Source: Deltaproteobacteria bacterium
GTDB taxonomy: Bacteria > Myxococcota_A > UBA796 > UBA2385
Direction: 5' to 3'
Length of the DNA stretch: 64,000 bases
Assembly: GCA_018401435.1 (NCBI GenBank)
Contig: JAGYJW010000001.1
Location: forward strand, 248,001 to 312,000
Part shown: positions 35,962 to 43,307 of the stretch, piece by piece
Numbering within the stretch: position 1 is the first letter of the stretch
Layout: every line of letters begins with the position of its first letter
Position numbers and translations under genes: made by a program
Notes under the pieces: generated by a model
Seen by the model: only the letters and a program-made list of their open reading frames with translations
Database searches by the model: none
What the model was told of the DNA's origin: nothing

Positions 35962-37175
35962 CGGTCCATCCAGCCCTCAACGTCCTGGTGGTGGACGACA
36001 ACCGCAGCGCCGCCGAGGCCGCCGCCCTGCTGCTCGGTCGGGACGGCCACAGGGTGGAGGTGGTCCATGACGGGCGCGCCGCCATCGAACGCCTGCACCA
36101 GCAGCCCTTCGACCTGGTCCTGACGGATCTTCGAATGGAGCCTGTGGACGGCCTGTCGGTGGTGCGGGCGGCGCGGGCCTGCGATCCGCCTGTCGATGCC
36201 ATCGTCTTCACGGCCTACGGTTCGGTGGAGAAGGCGGTGGAGGCCATGCGCCTGGGAGCGGTGGACTTCTTGACCAAGCCCATCACCGCCGACCAGCTGT
36301 TGCGGCGGGTGCGGGAGTTCCGGTCGGCACCCCAGGGCGGGCTGGCCCTGGTCGGAGAGAGCGACGCCATGCGGACGCTGCGCGAGCAGGCCGTCAAGCT
36401 GGCCCAGGTCCGGTCCACCGTGCTCGTGGTGGGCGAGACGGGCTCCGGCCGCCGTCACCTCACCCGCTGGCTGCACCAGAATGGGCCCGACGCGGACCTT
36501 CCCATGTTGGTCGCCCACCCCGGCCGCGATCTGGATCCGGGTCAGCTGCGGGGGGCCGGCACCCTGCTGCTGCCCTCGGTGGATGACCTGACAGCCGGCG
36601 CCCAGGTGCAGCTGTTGCGGCAGCTCGAGGGCCTGGACGCCGGACAGCCGCCCCGGGTGATCGCGACGGCCTCCCCCGAGATCGAGGGCCTGGTGGCCAC
36701 GGGCGCCCTGGCGCCAGAGCTCTACTTCCGCTTGGCGGTGCTGGTGGTGCGCGTGGCCCCCCTGCGGGAGCGGCTGGCCGATATCGCGCCGCTGCTGGAG
36801 CATTTCGTCGCCGGTCACAGCCGGGCCTTCGGCAAGGAGGGGCCGCGGCCCACCCCGGAGCAGCTCGCCAACCTGCAGCGCCATGGCTGGACCGGCAATG
36901 TGCGCGAGCTGGCCAACCTCGCCGAACGCGCCGTGGTGATGGGGCCCGGCGCCTATGATCAGCGGCCCGTGGCCCGCCGAGAGGAGCCCGTCGCGGGGCG
37001 CCTGGAGCCGGGCTTCAACCTGTCGGAGCACCTCGAAGCGGTGGAGCGCACCTTGCTCAGCCGCGCCATCGACGAGACCGGGGGCGATCGCACCGCCATG
37101 AGCCGCCTGCTGGGCCTCGAACGCAACACGCTGCGCTACAAGCTCAACAAATACGACCTCCTCAAGCGGACCTGA
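35958..37175 (+). CDS. NtrC-like response regulator with degenerate AAA+ domain
   Basis: 405 residues. Receiver domain with the acidic pocket VVDDN and phospho-acceptor Asp57 (VLTDLRM), FTAYGS and LTKPI. The central region follows the NtrC order but is shortened. Walker A reads GETGSGRRH (159-167) with Arg for Lys, the ELFGHxxGAFTGA segment that contacts sigma-54 is absent, and the Walker B region is GTLLLPSVDD. Later landmarks remain (LYFRLAVLVVRVAPLRER, NLQRHGWTGNVRELANLAERAV). The C-terminal Fis-type helix-turn-helix is intact (DRTAMSRLLGLERNTLRYKL). It probably binds DNA but cannot open sigma-54 promoters. GTGA overlap with the kinase gene. Confidence 0.92.
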   Translation: MTVHPALNVLVVDDNRSAAEAAALLLGRDGHRVEVVHDGRAAIERLHQQPFDLVLTDLRMEPVDGLSVVRAARACDPPVDAIVFTAYGSVEKAVEAMRLGAVDFLTKPITADQLLRRVREFRSAPQGGLALVGESDAMRTLREQAVKLAQVRSTVLVVGETGSGRRHLTRWLHQNGPDADLPMLVAHPGRDLDPGQLRGAGTLLLPSVDDLTAGAQVQLLRQLEGLDAGQPPRVIATASPEIEGLVATGALAPELYFRLAVLVVRVAPLRERLADIAPLLEHFVAGHSRAFGKEGPRPTPEQLANLQRHGWTGNVRELANLAERAVVMGPGAYDQRPVARREEPVAGRLEPGFNLSEHLEAVERTLLSRAIDETGGDRTAMSRLLGLERNTLRYKLNKYDLLKRT

Positions 37176-37190
37176 GCGGCGGAGCCCCCC

Positions 37191-38261
37191 TTGCCTGAGC
37201 CCCAGACCCCCGCGCCGGCGGGCTTGGATGCGGAGCAAGCCCGTCGGGCCCTGCGCCGCGGCCTGGTCTATGCGGGCGGTGGGCTGCTGGTGCTGGGTGG
37301 CATCGTGGGGGCGGTGGCGGCCACGCCCCTGGGTCGGGAGGCCCTGGAGGACCTGCTGGCGCGCATGCGGCCCGGCTACCTCGCCTTGGCCTGGCTGTTG
37401 ATGACCTCGGCCTTTGGCTTCATGGCCTTGCGTTGGCGCGCCTTGATGCCGGCGGGCTTCCGCCCCTCCCTGGGCGGCTTGAGCGCGATGCTCTGCGCGG
37501 GCCTGCTGCTCAACTATGCGGTGCCGGGGCCGGTCGGCGAGCTGGGCGCCGCCTGGTTTGCCCACCGCCGCTACGGGCTGCCGCTGGCGGGCTCCTTGGC
37601 CTCGGGGGTGACAGCCCGGGCCCTGGGGCTGGCCAGCGCCGCCGCGCTCACTGCCCTGGCCTGGCTCTTCTTCGATCTGCCCGTGCCCGAGGGCTATGAT
37701 CGGCTAGTGGCGGCGGTCGCGCTGCTGGTGGGATCCATGGGGCTGGTCCTGGCGTCGATCGCCTGGAAGCCGCTTTGGTGGCGGGGTCTTACCGAGGCCA
37801 TCCTGGGGCGGCTGCGTGGGCCCGGGCCGCTGGGCCGCCTGGCGGGCCGTCTGGCCAGCGGAGTGGGCGCGCTGACCGACAGCTTCGCCGAGGTGCTGCA
37901 CCGGGGCGGCCGGGCCTGGGCTTGGGCCACCCTGTGGGCGCTGGCTGGCCACGGCGCGGTCATCCTGTCCATCGCGGTGGCGGTGGAGGGGCTGGGCAGC
38001 GCTGCGGACCCGGCGGGCCTGGTCTTCACCTATGCGACCACCACCGCCGGCGCGGTGGCCCTCTTTGCCTTGCCCGGCTCGCAGGTGGGCTGGGACGCCC
38101 TCTTCGTGGCGCTGCTGGTGGGCACCACCGGCCTGCAGACCGCCGATGCCGTCGCGATCGCCGCCCTGGTGCGCGCGCAGCAGCTCAGCGTGATGGCCCT
38201 GGGCGCCATCGCGGTGGCCTGGCTGCTGCCCTCCGCCGCGCGCCCCGCGCCCCTGGGATGA
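37191..38261 (+). CDS. Lysylphosphatidylglycerol synthase-like (UPF0104) membrane protein
   Basis: 356 residues from a TTG start with GGAG 6 bases upstream. About eight membrane helices (AGGGLLVLGGIVGAVAA, YLALAWLLMTSAFGFMALRW, MLCAGLLLNYAVPGPVGELG, later VVLGTP-like segment as FALPGSQVGWDALFVALLVG). The GELG signature of the LPG-synthase membrane region/flippase-like family is visible. Family members move lipids or glycolipids across membranes, but no substrate can be named. It lies between the two-component genes and tadG, so a link to the pilus is possible but not shown. Confidence 0.8.
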   Translation: MPEPQTPAPAGLDAEQARRALRRGLVYAGGGLLVLGGIVGAVAATPLGREALEDLLARMRPGYLALAWLLMTSAFGFMALRWRALMPAGFRPSLGGLSAMLCAGLLLNYAVPGPVGELGAAWFAHRRYGLPLAGSLASGVTARALGLASAAALTALAWLFFDLPVPEGYDRLVAAVALLVGSMGLVLASIAWKPLWWRGLTEAILGRLRGPGPLGRLAGRLASGVGALTDSFAEVLHRGGRAWAWATLWALAGHGAVILSIAVAVEGLGSAADPAGLVFTYATTTAGAVALFALPGSQVGWDALFVALLVGTTGLQTADAVAIAALVRAQQLSVMALGAIAVAWLLPSAARPAPLG

Positions 38262-38357
38262 GGTCCCCACCTGTCACGACGGGGTGATGGCCCGGCCTGG
38301 CGCTTCCTTCTTGCCCGGCCTTGCAATAGGTTGGTGAGAGCAGAGCGGAGGATCGCC

Positions 38358-39554
38358 ATGAACATGCAGCCAACGCGTCGGAGCCTGCGGGCCTCCCGTC
38401 GGGGCAACTACGCGATCCTCGTCGGGGTGAGCTTCTCGGTGCTGCTCGGATTTGCGGCCATCGCCATTGACTCGGCCTTCGTCAACCTCGCCTTTGTCCA
38501 GGCCCAGGCTGCCGCCGACGCCGGCGCCCACGCCGCCATCGTGAAGCTCCGCCGCAGTGGCGATGTGGAGGAGGCCCGCGTCACCGCAGAAGACTTCATC
38601 AACGCCAACAACCTCATGGGCAGTGCCGCCAAGGTGGACCCCACCGAAGACATCATCTTTGGCGGCTGGGACTACCCCTCGCGCACCTTCGACGAGGGCG
38701 CGGCCTATGTCAACGCCGTGCGGGTCAACGTCCGCAAGACCGACGACTCGCCCAATGGCGCCATGCAGACCCTGATGATGAAGCTCTTCGGGGTGCAGTT
38801 CAGCGAGGCCCAGGCCACGGCCCCCAGCACCGCTGCGCTGCGCTTTCGCGAGATCATGATCGTTCAGGATGTAACTGGGTCATTCGCTGGCGAAATCGGC
38901 CAGGGGCGCAACGCCGACCTCACCTTCCTCGAGACCATCGCCGAGCGCAACAACCCCGGCGACCAGATCGGCATGGTGACCTTTGTGGGCGCCGCTGAGC
39001 TGTGGACGCCGCTGTCCTATGTGGACACCGATTTCAACACCATCCGGGATCAGTGGGAGACCTTGGACTGGTGTGACCGCAGCTACGCCCCCTGGGACAC
39101 CTACGCGCCGCCCATCTACCACCCTGCCCCGCAGATGATTGGCTGCAATGCGGGCCAGACCGACCCCACCACGTCCCATTACGACTCGGGCACCAACCAG
39201 GGCTCGGGCATCAACAAGGCGCTGGACACGCTGCTGGCGGGGGTGGGCTCCAGCGCCAACGCCTTGAAGGTCATCGTGCTGGTGTCCGATGGCAAGCCCC
39301 AGTGCATCCCCTCCACCGCGCTCTGCGACAACGCGGTAGCCGCCGAGGGCCGGCTTGCGGCCGACGACGCCGAAGACAACAACGTGTCCATCTTCTCGGT
39401 GTCCTTCAACGACACCTATGACGCCAACCAGTCCGCCTATATGGAGGACCTGGTGCGGGGCTATGGCCGCTTCTACGAGACGCCGGACCCCAACGATCTG
39501 GGCGCCATCCTCGAAGAGATCGCGCGGGCCATCCCCGTGGCCTTGGTGGAGTGA
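38358..39554 (+). CDS. tadG: TadG-like protein with von Willebrand factor A domain
   Basis: 398 residues. The N-terminus is the Tad/TadG-type pseudopilin region (RRGNYAILVGVSFSVLLGFAAIAIDSAFV). A VWA fold follows with the MIDAS-like start IMIVQDVTGSF (DxTxS), GDQIGMVTFVGAAELW, KVIVLVSDGKPQC and ILEEIARAIP. Several Cys in the 230-290 region may form disulfides outside the cytoplasm. TadG is anchored in the inner membrane and projects into the periplasm. ATG 38358 has GGAGGAT upstream and is preferred over a GTG 27 bases earlier. Confidence 0.88.
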   Translation: MNMQPTRRSLRASRRGNYAILVGVSFSVLLGFAAIAIDSAFVNLAFVQAQAAADAGAHAAIVKLRRSGDVEEARVTAEDFINANNLMGSAAKVDPTEDIIFGGWDYPSRTFDEGAAYVNAVRVNVRKTDDSPNGAMQTLMMKLFGVQFSEAQATAPSTAALRFREIMIVQDVTGSFAGEIGQGRNADLTFLETIAERNNPGDQIGMVTFVGAAELWTPLSYVDTDFNTIRDQWETLDWCDRSYAPWDTYAPPIYHPAPQMIGCNAGQTDPTTSHYDSGTNQGSGINKALDTLLAGVGSSANALKVIVLVSDGKPQCIPSTALCDNAVAAEGRLAADDAEDNNVSIFSVSFNDTYDANQSAYMEDLVRGYGRFYETPDPNDLGAILEEIARAIPVALVE

Positions 39555-39556
39555 GC

Positions 39557-39994
39557 ATGTCCGCCCCCCGCCATCGCGCAGGTCGCCGCGGCTCCAATGC
39601 CATCGAATTCGCGCTGATCCTGCCGGTCTTCCTGGCGCTGATCTCCGTGGTCTTTGAATATGGCTACTACTTCTTCATGCGCAGCGTCGTGAGCCGCTCG
39701 GTGCGAGAGGGCTGCCGCAACGGCGCGGTCGTCCCCCCGAATTCCACTCCGGGGCCCGAAGACACCGCCCAGGACGACATCAGCTCCAATATGGGCGGCT
39801 ACAACTTCTTTGGCGCGGACTGTGACAGCGCCGATGACGCCAACTGCGACATCACCGTGGGCACCTCGGGCAGCAGCCCCAACGAGCTGCTCACCTGCAC
39901 CATGACGATGTCCTATGGCGGCATCACGGGCGCCATCCCCGTGCCCGACGCCATCAGCTTCACCAGCTTCGCCTTGCTGGAGGTGCAGCGGTGA
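39557..39994 (+). CDS. tadE: TadE-like pseudopilin
   Basis: 145 residues. The N-terminus carries the TadE motif GSNAIEFALILPVFLALISVVFEYGY, a prepilin-like site with Glu at the conserved position. The remainder is polar, with Cys pairs (FGADCDSADDANCD). Such pseudopilins are processed by CpaA and are required for pilus assembly. GGTGGAG upstream supports ATG 39557; a GTG at 39551 would overlap the tadG stop. Confidence 0.9.
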   Translation: MSAPRHRAGRRGSNAIEFALILPVFLALISVVFEYGYYFFMRSVVSRSVREGCRNGAVVPPNSTPGPEDTAQDDISSNMGGYNFFGADCDSADDANCDITVGTSGSSPNELLTCTMTMSYGGITGAIPVPDAISFTSFALLEVQR

Positions 39995-40401
39995 TCGGGC
40001 GGGGCCGACGCGGGGCCTCCGCGGTGGAATTCGCCCTCACCCTGCCCCTGTTGATCGGTCTGATTTCGGCCATCCTGGACTATGGCTGGTACCTCACCCA
40101 GGCCGCCAACGTCACCAGCGCGGTGCGCGAGGGCACCCGCTACGCCGCCACGGTCAACCAGGACGACGGGGTCACCGCCACCGCCATCGACACCACCGAA
40201 CAGGCGCTGACCGCCCTGGGCGTGCCCTGCCAGGGCGGCAGCGGCTGCTCGGTGGATGCCAACCTGGGCGAGGTCTCCGGCATCGAGTCCCTGACCGTGC
40301 GCGCCCAGGTCAGCTTCCAGCCCCTGGTGGGCATCGTGCCCACGCCCGCGCACCTCACGGCGGCCTTGACCATGGCCCTTCAGGATCAGCGCGGCGAATG
40401 A
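39991..40401 (+). CDS. Second TadE/TadF-like pseudopilin
   Basis: 136 residues from a GTG that overlaps the previous stop (GTGA). The motif RRGASAVEFALTLPLLIGLISAILDYGWYLTQAANVTSAVREGTRYAA is clearly homologous to the gene before it. Two Cys (LGVPCQGGSGCSVD) follow. Together with the previous gene it fills the TadE/TadF slots. The last of the pilus structural genes. Confidence 0.88.
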   Translation: MIGRGRRGASAVEFALTLPLLIGLISAILDYGWYLTQAANVTSAVREGTRYAATVNQDDGVTATAIDTTEQALTALGVPCQGGSGCSVDANLGEVSGIESLTVRAQVSFQPLVGIVPTPAHLTAALTMALQDQRGE

Positions 40402-40538
40402 ACCCGGGGGCGCCGGCAGCGGACAGGCGGCCGCGCGGGCATTAGGGGGCCAGTTGGAACCTGCCCCAGTCGGGCGGTGTTGGATGGATCCGCCGGGCGC
40501 GTCGCCACGGCTGGCGCGAATGGAAAAGGAGGCGATGA

Positions 40539-41213
40539 ATGGTGCCCTTGATGCTCAGCCTGCTGGTGGCTTGCGGTCCGAAGAAGGCCCCCGAACCCGT
40601 CGCGGCCCCTGTGGCTGCGGCCCCCGATCCGGCCCCTGTGGCCGAAGCCGAGCCCGAGCCCGAACCCGAGCCCGTGGACATCATCAACGCCGACCTCAAC
40701 ATCAAGGTCACGCGTGCCAATGGCAGCGTGGTCGAAGGCCACGTCAAGCGCATCGAACGCAGCGGCGACTGGTATGGCGAAGAAGCCTGGGTGACCGACC
40801 GCGCCGAACTGAAGTTCAACGGCGAGGGCACGGGCGAATACCGCAAGATCACCTGGCCCGACGTCAAGTCCGTCACCATCAAGCCCGGCGCGGTCCCCGC
40901 CGACGTGGACTGCGTCTACGACGGCAGCTTCCGCCCCTGGATGTATGACTGCACCCTCAAGATCCCCTCGACCGTGACCACCAAGGACGGCAAGTCCTAC
41001 GCGGTGGACACCCGCAACAAGTGGCGCTTCGTCTTTGACGATGGCGGCGAGGTCGAGTTCTGGATGGTCAAGCACCCCGCCCGCGAACAGGACGAGAAGG
41101 TGGTGGAGCTGGACACCGAGGACCCGCAGAACTTCGACCTCTACACCAAGCTGCAGCAGCGTCTGCGGGACGAGCGGGCGGGTAGCATGGTGGTCAAGGT
41201 CGAGGTCAAGTAG
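40539..41213 (+). CDS. Hypothetical lipoprotein
   Basis: 224 residues. Short signal MVPLMLSLLVAC with the lipidated Cys at 12, then a Pro/Ala/Glu linker (PEPEPEPEPV) that would span the cell wall, then a beta-rich domain (LNIKVTRANGSVVEGHVKRI, KITWPDVKSVTIKPG, KWRFVFDDGGEVEFWMV). The early part of this domain resembles proteins whose strands contain VEG/VKxIxxSD. Not recognised. AAGGAGG 6 bases upstream defines the start. It follows the Tad genes after 137 bases in which I see no clear signal, so membership in the operon is uncertain. Confidence 0.75.
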   Translation: MVPLMLSLLVACGPKKAPEPVAAPVAAAPDPAPVAEAEPEPEPEPVDIINADLNIKVTRANGSVVEGHVKRIERSGDWYGEEAWVTDRAELKFNGEGTGEYRKITWPDVKSVTIKPGAVPADVDCVYDGSFRPWMYDCTLKIPSTVTTKDGKSYAVDTRNKWRFVFDDGGEVEFWMVKHPAREQDEKVVELDTEDPQNFDLYTKLQQRLRDERAGSMVVKVEVK

Positions 41214-41236
41214 GCGGCCCGGGCCGTCCCCGGCTC

Positions 41237-42208
41237 TCAGGCCAGGGCGGCCAGTCGCAGGCCCAAAGCGCGCGCCACAGGCTCAATCCGGTCGAGGTGC
41301 ACCTTGCTGAAGGGTGCGCCTTCCGGGGGGTTCAGCAGCTCCAGGCAGCCCGCGGTGCGGCCGCCGGCGTGGATGGGCACGCAGAGCAAGGAGCGGGTGG
41401 CAAAGCCCGTCGCCTCGTCCATCTCGCGGTAGAAGCGGCGGTCCCTGGCCGGGTTGTTGACGATCAAGCCCATGCGGCGAGTGGCGCAGAAGCCCACGAT
41501 GCCCTTGCCAGCCGGCAGGGTCACACCGGCCAGCTTGTGGGCTTCGGGGCCGGTGGCCGACATGAAGCGCAGGCCGCCATCGGCCTCCATGCGCAGCACG
41601 GAGCCCGCCTCGCAGGGCACCAGCTCTTGGGCGATCTCCAGGGCCACCTGCCAGGCCATGGACTCCATCGGGGCGTCCCGCACGGCCCCCAGCAGGGGCT
41701 GAAGCAGGGCATCGTCCAGGCCGTCTGGGTCGAAGGGCCGCTCGGGGGCGACCATCTGGACGCTGCCCGTGTCGGCTTCCAGCGCGAAGACCTCGGTGTC
41801 CTCGTCCAGAGCCTCGGCGGGGGCCTGCAGCAGCAGCGTGGGGTCGTCCATTGGAAAGGGGGACCGGATGAGCACGGTCTGGTCTTCCACCACAAAGGGG
41901 GACCGGATGAGCACGGTCTGGTCTTCGGCCTCGGCCGGCCGACGCTGGGTGGTGCTGTCCTCTGCGGGGTCGGAGGCGGGCAGCAGCGGGGAGGCCGGCG
42001 GATCGGGCTGGGGCTGCACCACAAAGCCCGACCCGGTGCGGGCGTCCCGGGCGATCACCGTGCCATTGGCCAGCACCTCGCAGGCCAGGCGATCCAGGCC
42101 CTCGACGGCGCCCAGGCGGTCCAGACCCAGACCCAGCGCCGTGAGCCAGTTTCCGGCTACTACCGTCGCCTGTTCGCCCCCGCGCATGCTGACGACGAAG
42201 TGAGCCAC
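41237..42208 (-). CDS. GAF-domain protein with 13-residue tandem repeat
   Basis: 323 residues from a GTG start with GGGAG upstream. Residues 1-70 form an unknown domain. The linker (about 85-145) contains EDQTVLIRSPF twice in a row, then a third degenerate copy DDPTLLLQAP. Residues about 170-323 are a GAF domain (EIAQELVPCEAGSVLRMEADGG, GKGIVGFCATRRMGLIVNNPARD, TRSLLCVPIHAGGRTAGCLELLNP). It probably binds a small ligand or mediates signalling. No output domain is attached. The repeated Thr sites could be kinase targets, which is speculation. Confidence 0.8.
   Translation of the reverse strand: MAHFVVSMRGGEQATVVAGNWLTALGLGLDRLGAVEGLDRLACEVLANGTVIARDARTGSGFVVQPQPDPPASPLLPASDPAEDSTTQRRPAEAEDQTVLIRSPFVVEDQTVLIRSPFPMDDPTLLLQAPAEALDEDTEVFALEADTGSVQMVAPERPFDPDGLDDALLQPLLGAVRDAPMESMAWQVALEIAQELVPCEAGSVLRMEADGGLRFMSATGPEAHKLAGVTLPAGKGIVGFCATRRMGLIVNNPARDRRFYREMDEATGFATRSLLCVPIHAGGRTAGCLELLNPPEGAPFSKVHLDRIEPVARALGLRLAALA
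41855..41926. repeat. Tandem 39-bp repeat inside the GAF-protein gene
   Basis: Thirty-three bases are repeated perfectly at 41855-41887 and 41894-41926, with a period of 39 bases (13 codons). They encode EDQTVLIRSPF twice. Perfect DNA identity indicates a recent duplication. Confidence 0.85.
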
Positions 42209-42276
42209 CTGATCTCCCGGTCGCCTGCATGGTAACGCAGGCTCCGGGGGGCGGCCGGGCGGTTAGACCGCTGCCG

Positions 42277-43302
42277 ATGTCTCCGCCTGCCCCCCCGCCT
42301 CCGGGCGCTTCGGCGCCCGCCCCCAACGACGATCTGGTCCACCGCTTCGTGCGTTGGGTGGTGGGTGCGGCGGTCTTCGGCGCGCTGCTCTACCTGGGCG
42401 GCAGCCTCTGGGCGGGCTTTGACGACATGAAGGCCGCATTCGGGGCTTTTCAGTGGTGGCTGGTGCCGCCGCTGGTGGCCCTGACCCTCACCAACTACGG
42501 GCTGCGCTTCCTCAAGTGGCATTACTTCTTGGGCCGCTTGAAGGTGCCCATGCCCTTTGTCGAGGATCTCTGGAACTACCTGGCCGGGCTGGCCATGGTC
42601 ATCTCTCCGGGCAAGGCCGGCGAGCTGCTCAAGCCCTATGTGGTGCGCGCGCGCACGGGCGTGCCCATGGCCACCACGATCCCGGCGCTGGTCTCGGAGC
42701 GGCTCACCGACGCCATCGCCATGCTGGCCCTCGCGGGCATCAGCGTGACCACCTATGCCGCGGACCAGGCGGGCTATGTGCTGGCGCCCCTGGTGCTGGT
42801 GGGGCTCGGGCTGGCCGTGCTGGCCCACAAGGGCCTCAGCCTGGCCATCCTGCGCCTGCTGGGGCGGCTGCCCGTCCTTGGCAAGGTGGTCCCCAAGCTT
42901 GAAGAGATGGTGCGGGCCACCCGGGTCTGCCTCGCGCCGGTGCCCTTTCTGGTCAGCTTGCTGCTCAGCTTTGGGGCCTGGTTTGCCGAGTGCGTCGCCT
43001 ATTGGCTGGTCCTTCGGGGGCTGGACGTGGCGGCCACCTTGGATGTCTCGGTCTTCATCTACGCGGCCAGCACCGTGCTGGGCGCCCCGGCGCCGGGGGG
43101 CCTGGGCGTGTCCGATGGGGCGCTGGCCTTCTTCGCCCGCACCCTGATCGGGGCGCCCGAGAACCTCGCGGTGGCCTCGGCCCTGATCACCCGGGTGGTC
43201 ACGCTCTGGGTGGGCGTGGGCGTGGGCGCCATCGCCCTGGTGCGCGTCTCCCGAATGCTGGGCGGGGACATCCACCTCGACCAGGCCCAGGACGCGGGCT
43301 GA
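42277..43302 (+). CDS. Lysylphosphatidylglycerol synthase-like flippase-family membrane protein
   Basis: 341 residues with about eight membrane helices. The family signature is clear: WNYLAGLAMVISPGKAGELLKPYVVR, then VSERLTDAIAMLALAG and STVLGAPAPGGLGVSDGALAFFAR. It belongs to the UPF0104/flippase-like group, as does the gene at 37191, and related HpnL proteins occur with RND transporters. The stop is 5 bases before the MMPL gene, so the pair probably functions together in lipid movement. ATG 42277 is chosen because TTAGAC lies 8 bases upstream; an in-frame ATG at 42229 is possible. Confidence 0.85.
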   Translation: MSPPAPPPPGASAPAPNDDLVHRFVRWVVGAAVFGALLYLGGSLWAGFDDMKAAFGAFQWWLVPPLVALTLTNYGLRFLKWHYFLGRLKVPMPFVEDLWNYLAGLAMVISPGKAGELLKPYVVRARTGVPMATTIPALVSERLTDAIAMLALAGISVTTYAADQAGYVLAPLVLVGLGLAVLAHKGLSLAILRLLGRLPVLGKVVPKLEEMVRATRVCLAPVPFLVSLLLSFGAWFAECVAYWLVLRGLDVAATLDVSVFIYAASTVLGAPAPGGLGVSDGALAFFARTLIGAPENLAVASALITRVVTLWVGVGVGAIALVRVSRMLGGDIHLDQAQDAG

Positions 43303-43307
43303 GCGCG

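Noticed and set aside
38290..38335. Possible sigma-54 promoter (TGGC...TTGC) before tadG
   Set aside because: The GG to GC spacing is two bases longer than the sigma-54 requirement, and the local NtrC-like regulator lacks the sigma-54 contact loop.
41214..41236. GGCCCGGGCC palindrome between convergent genes
   Set aside because: It has no loop and no T-run, and is easily expected by chance at this GC content.
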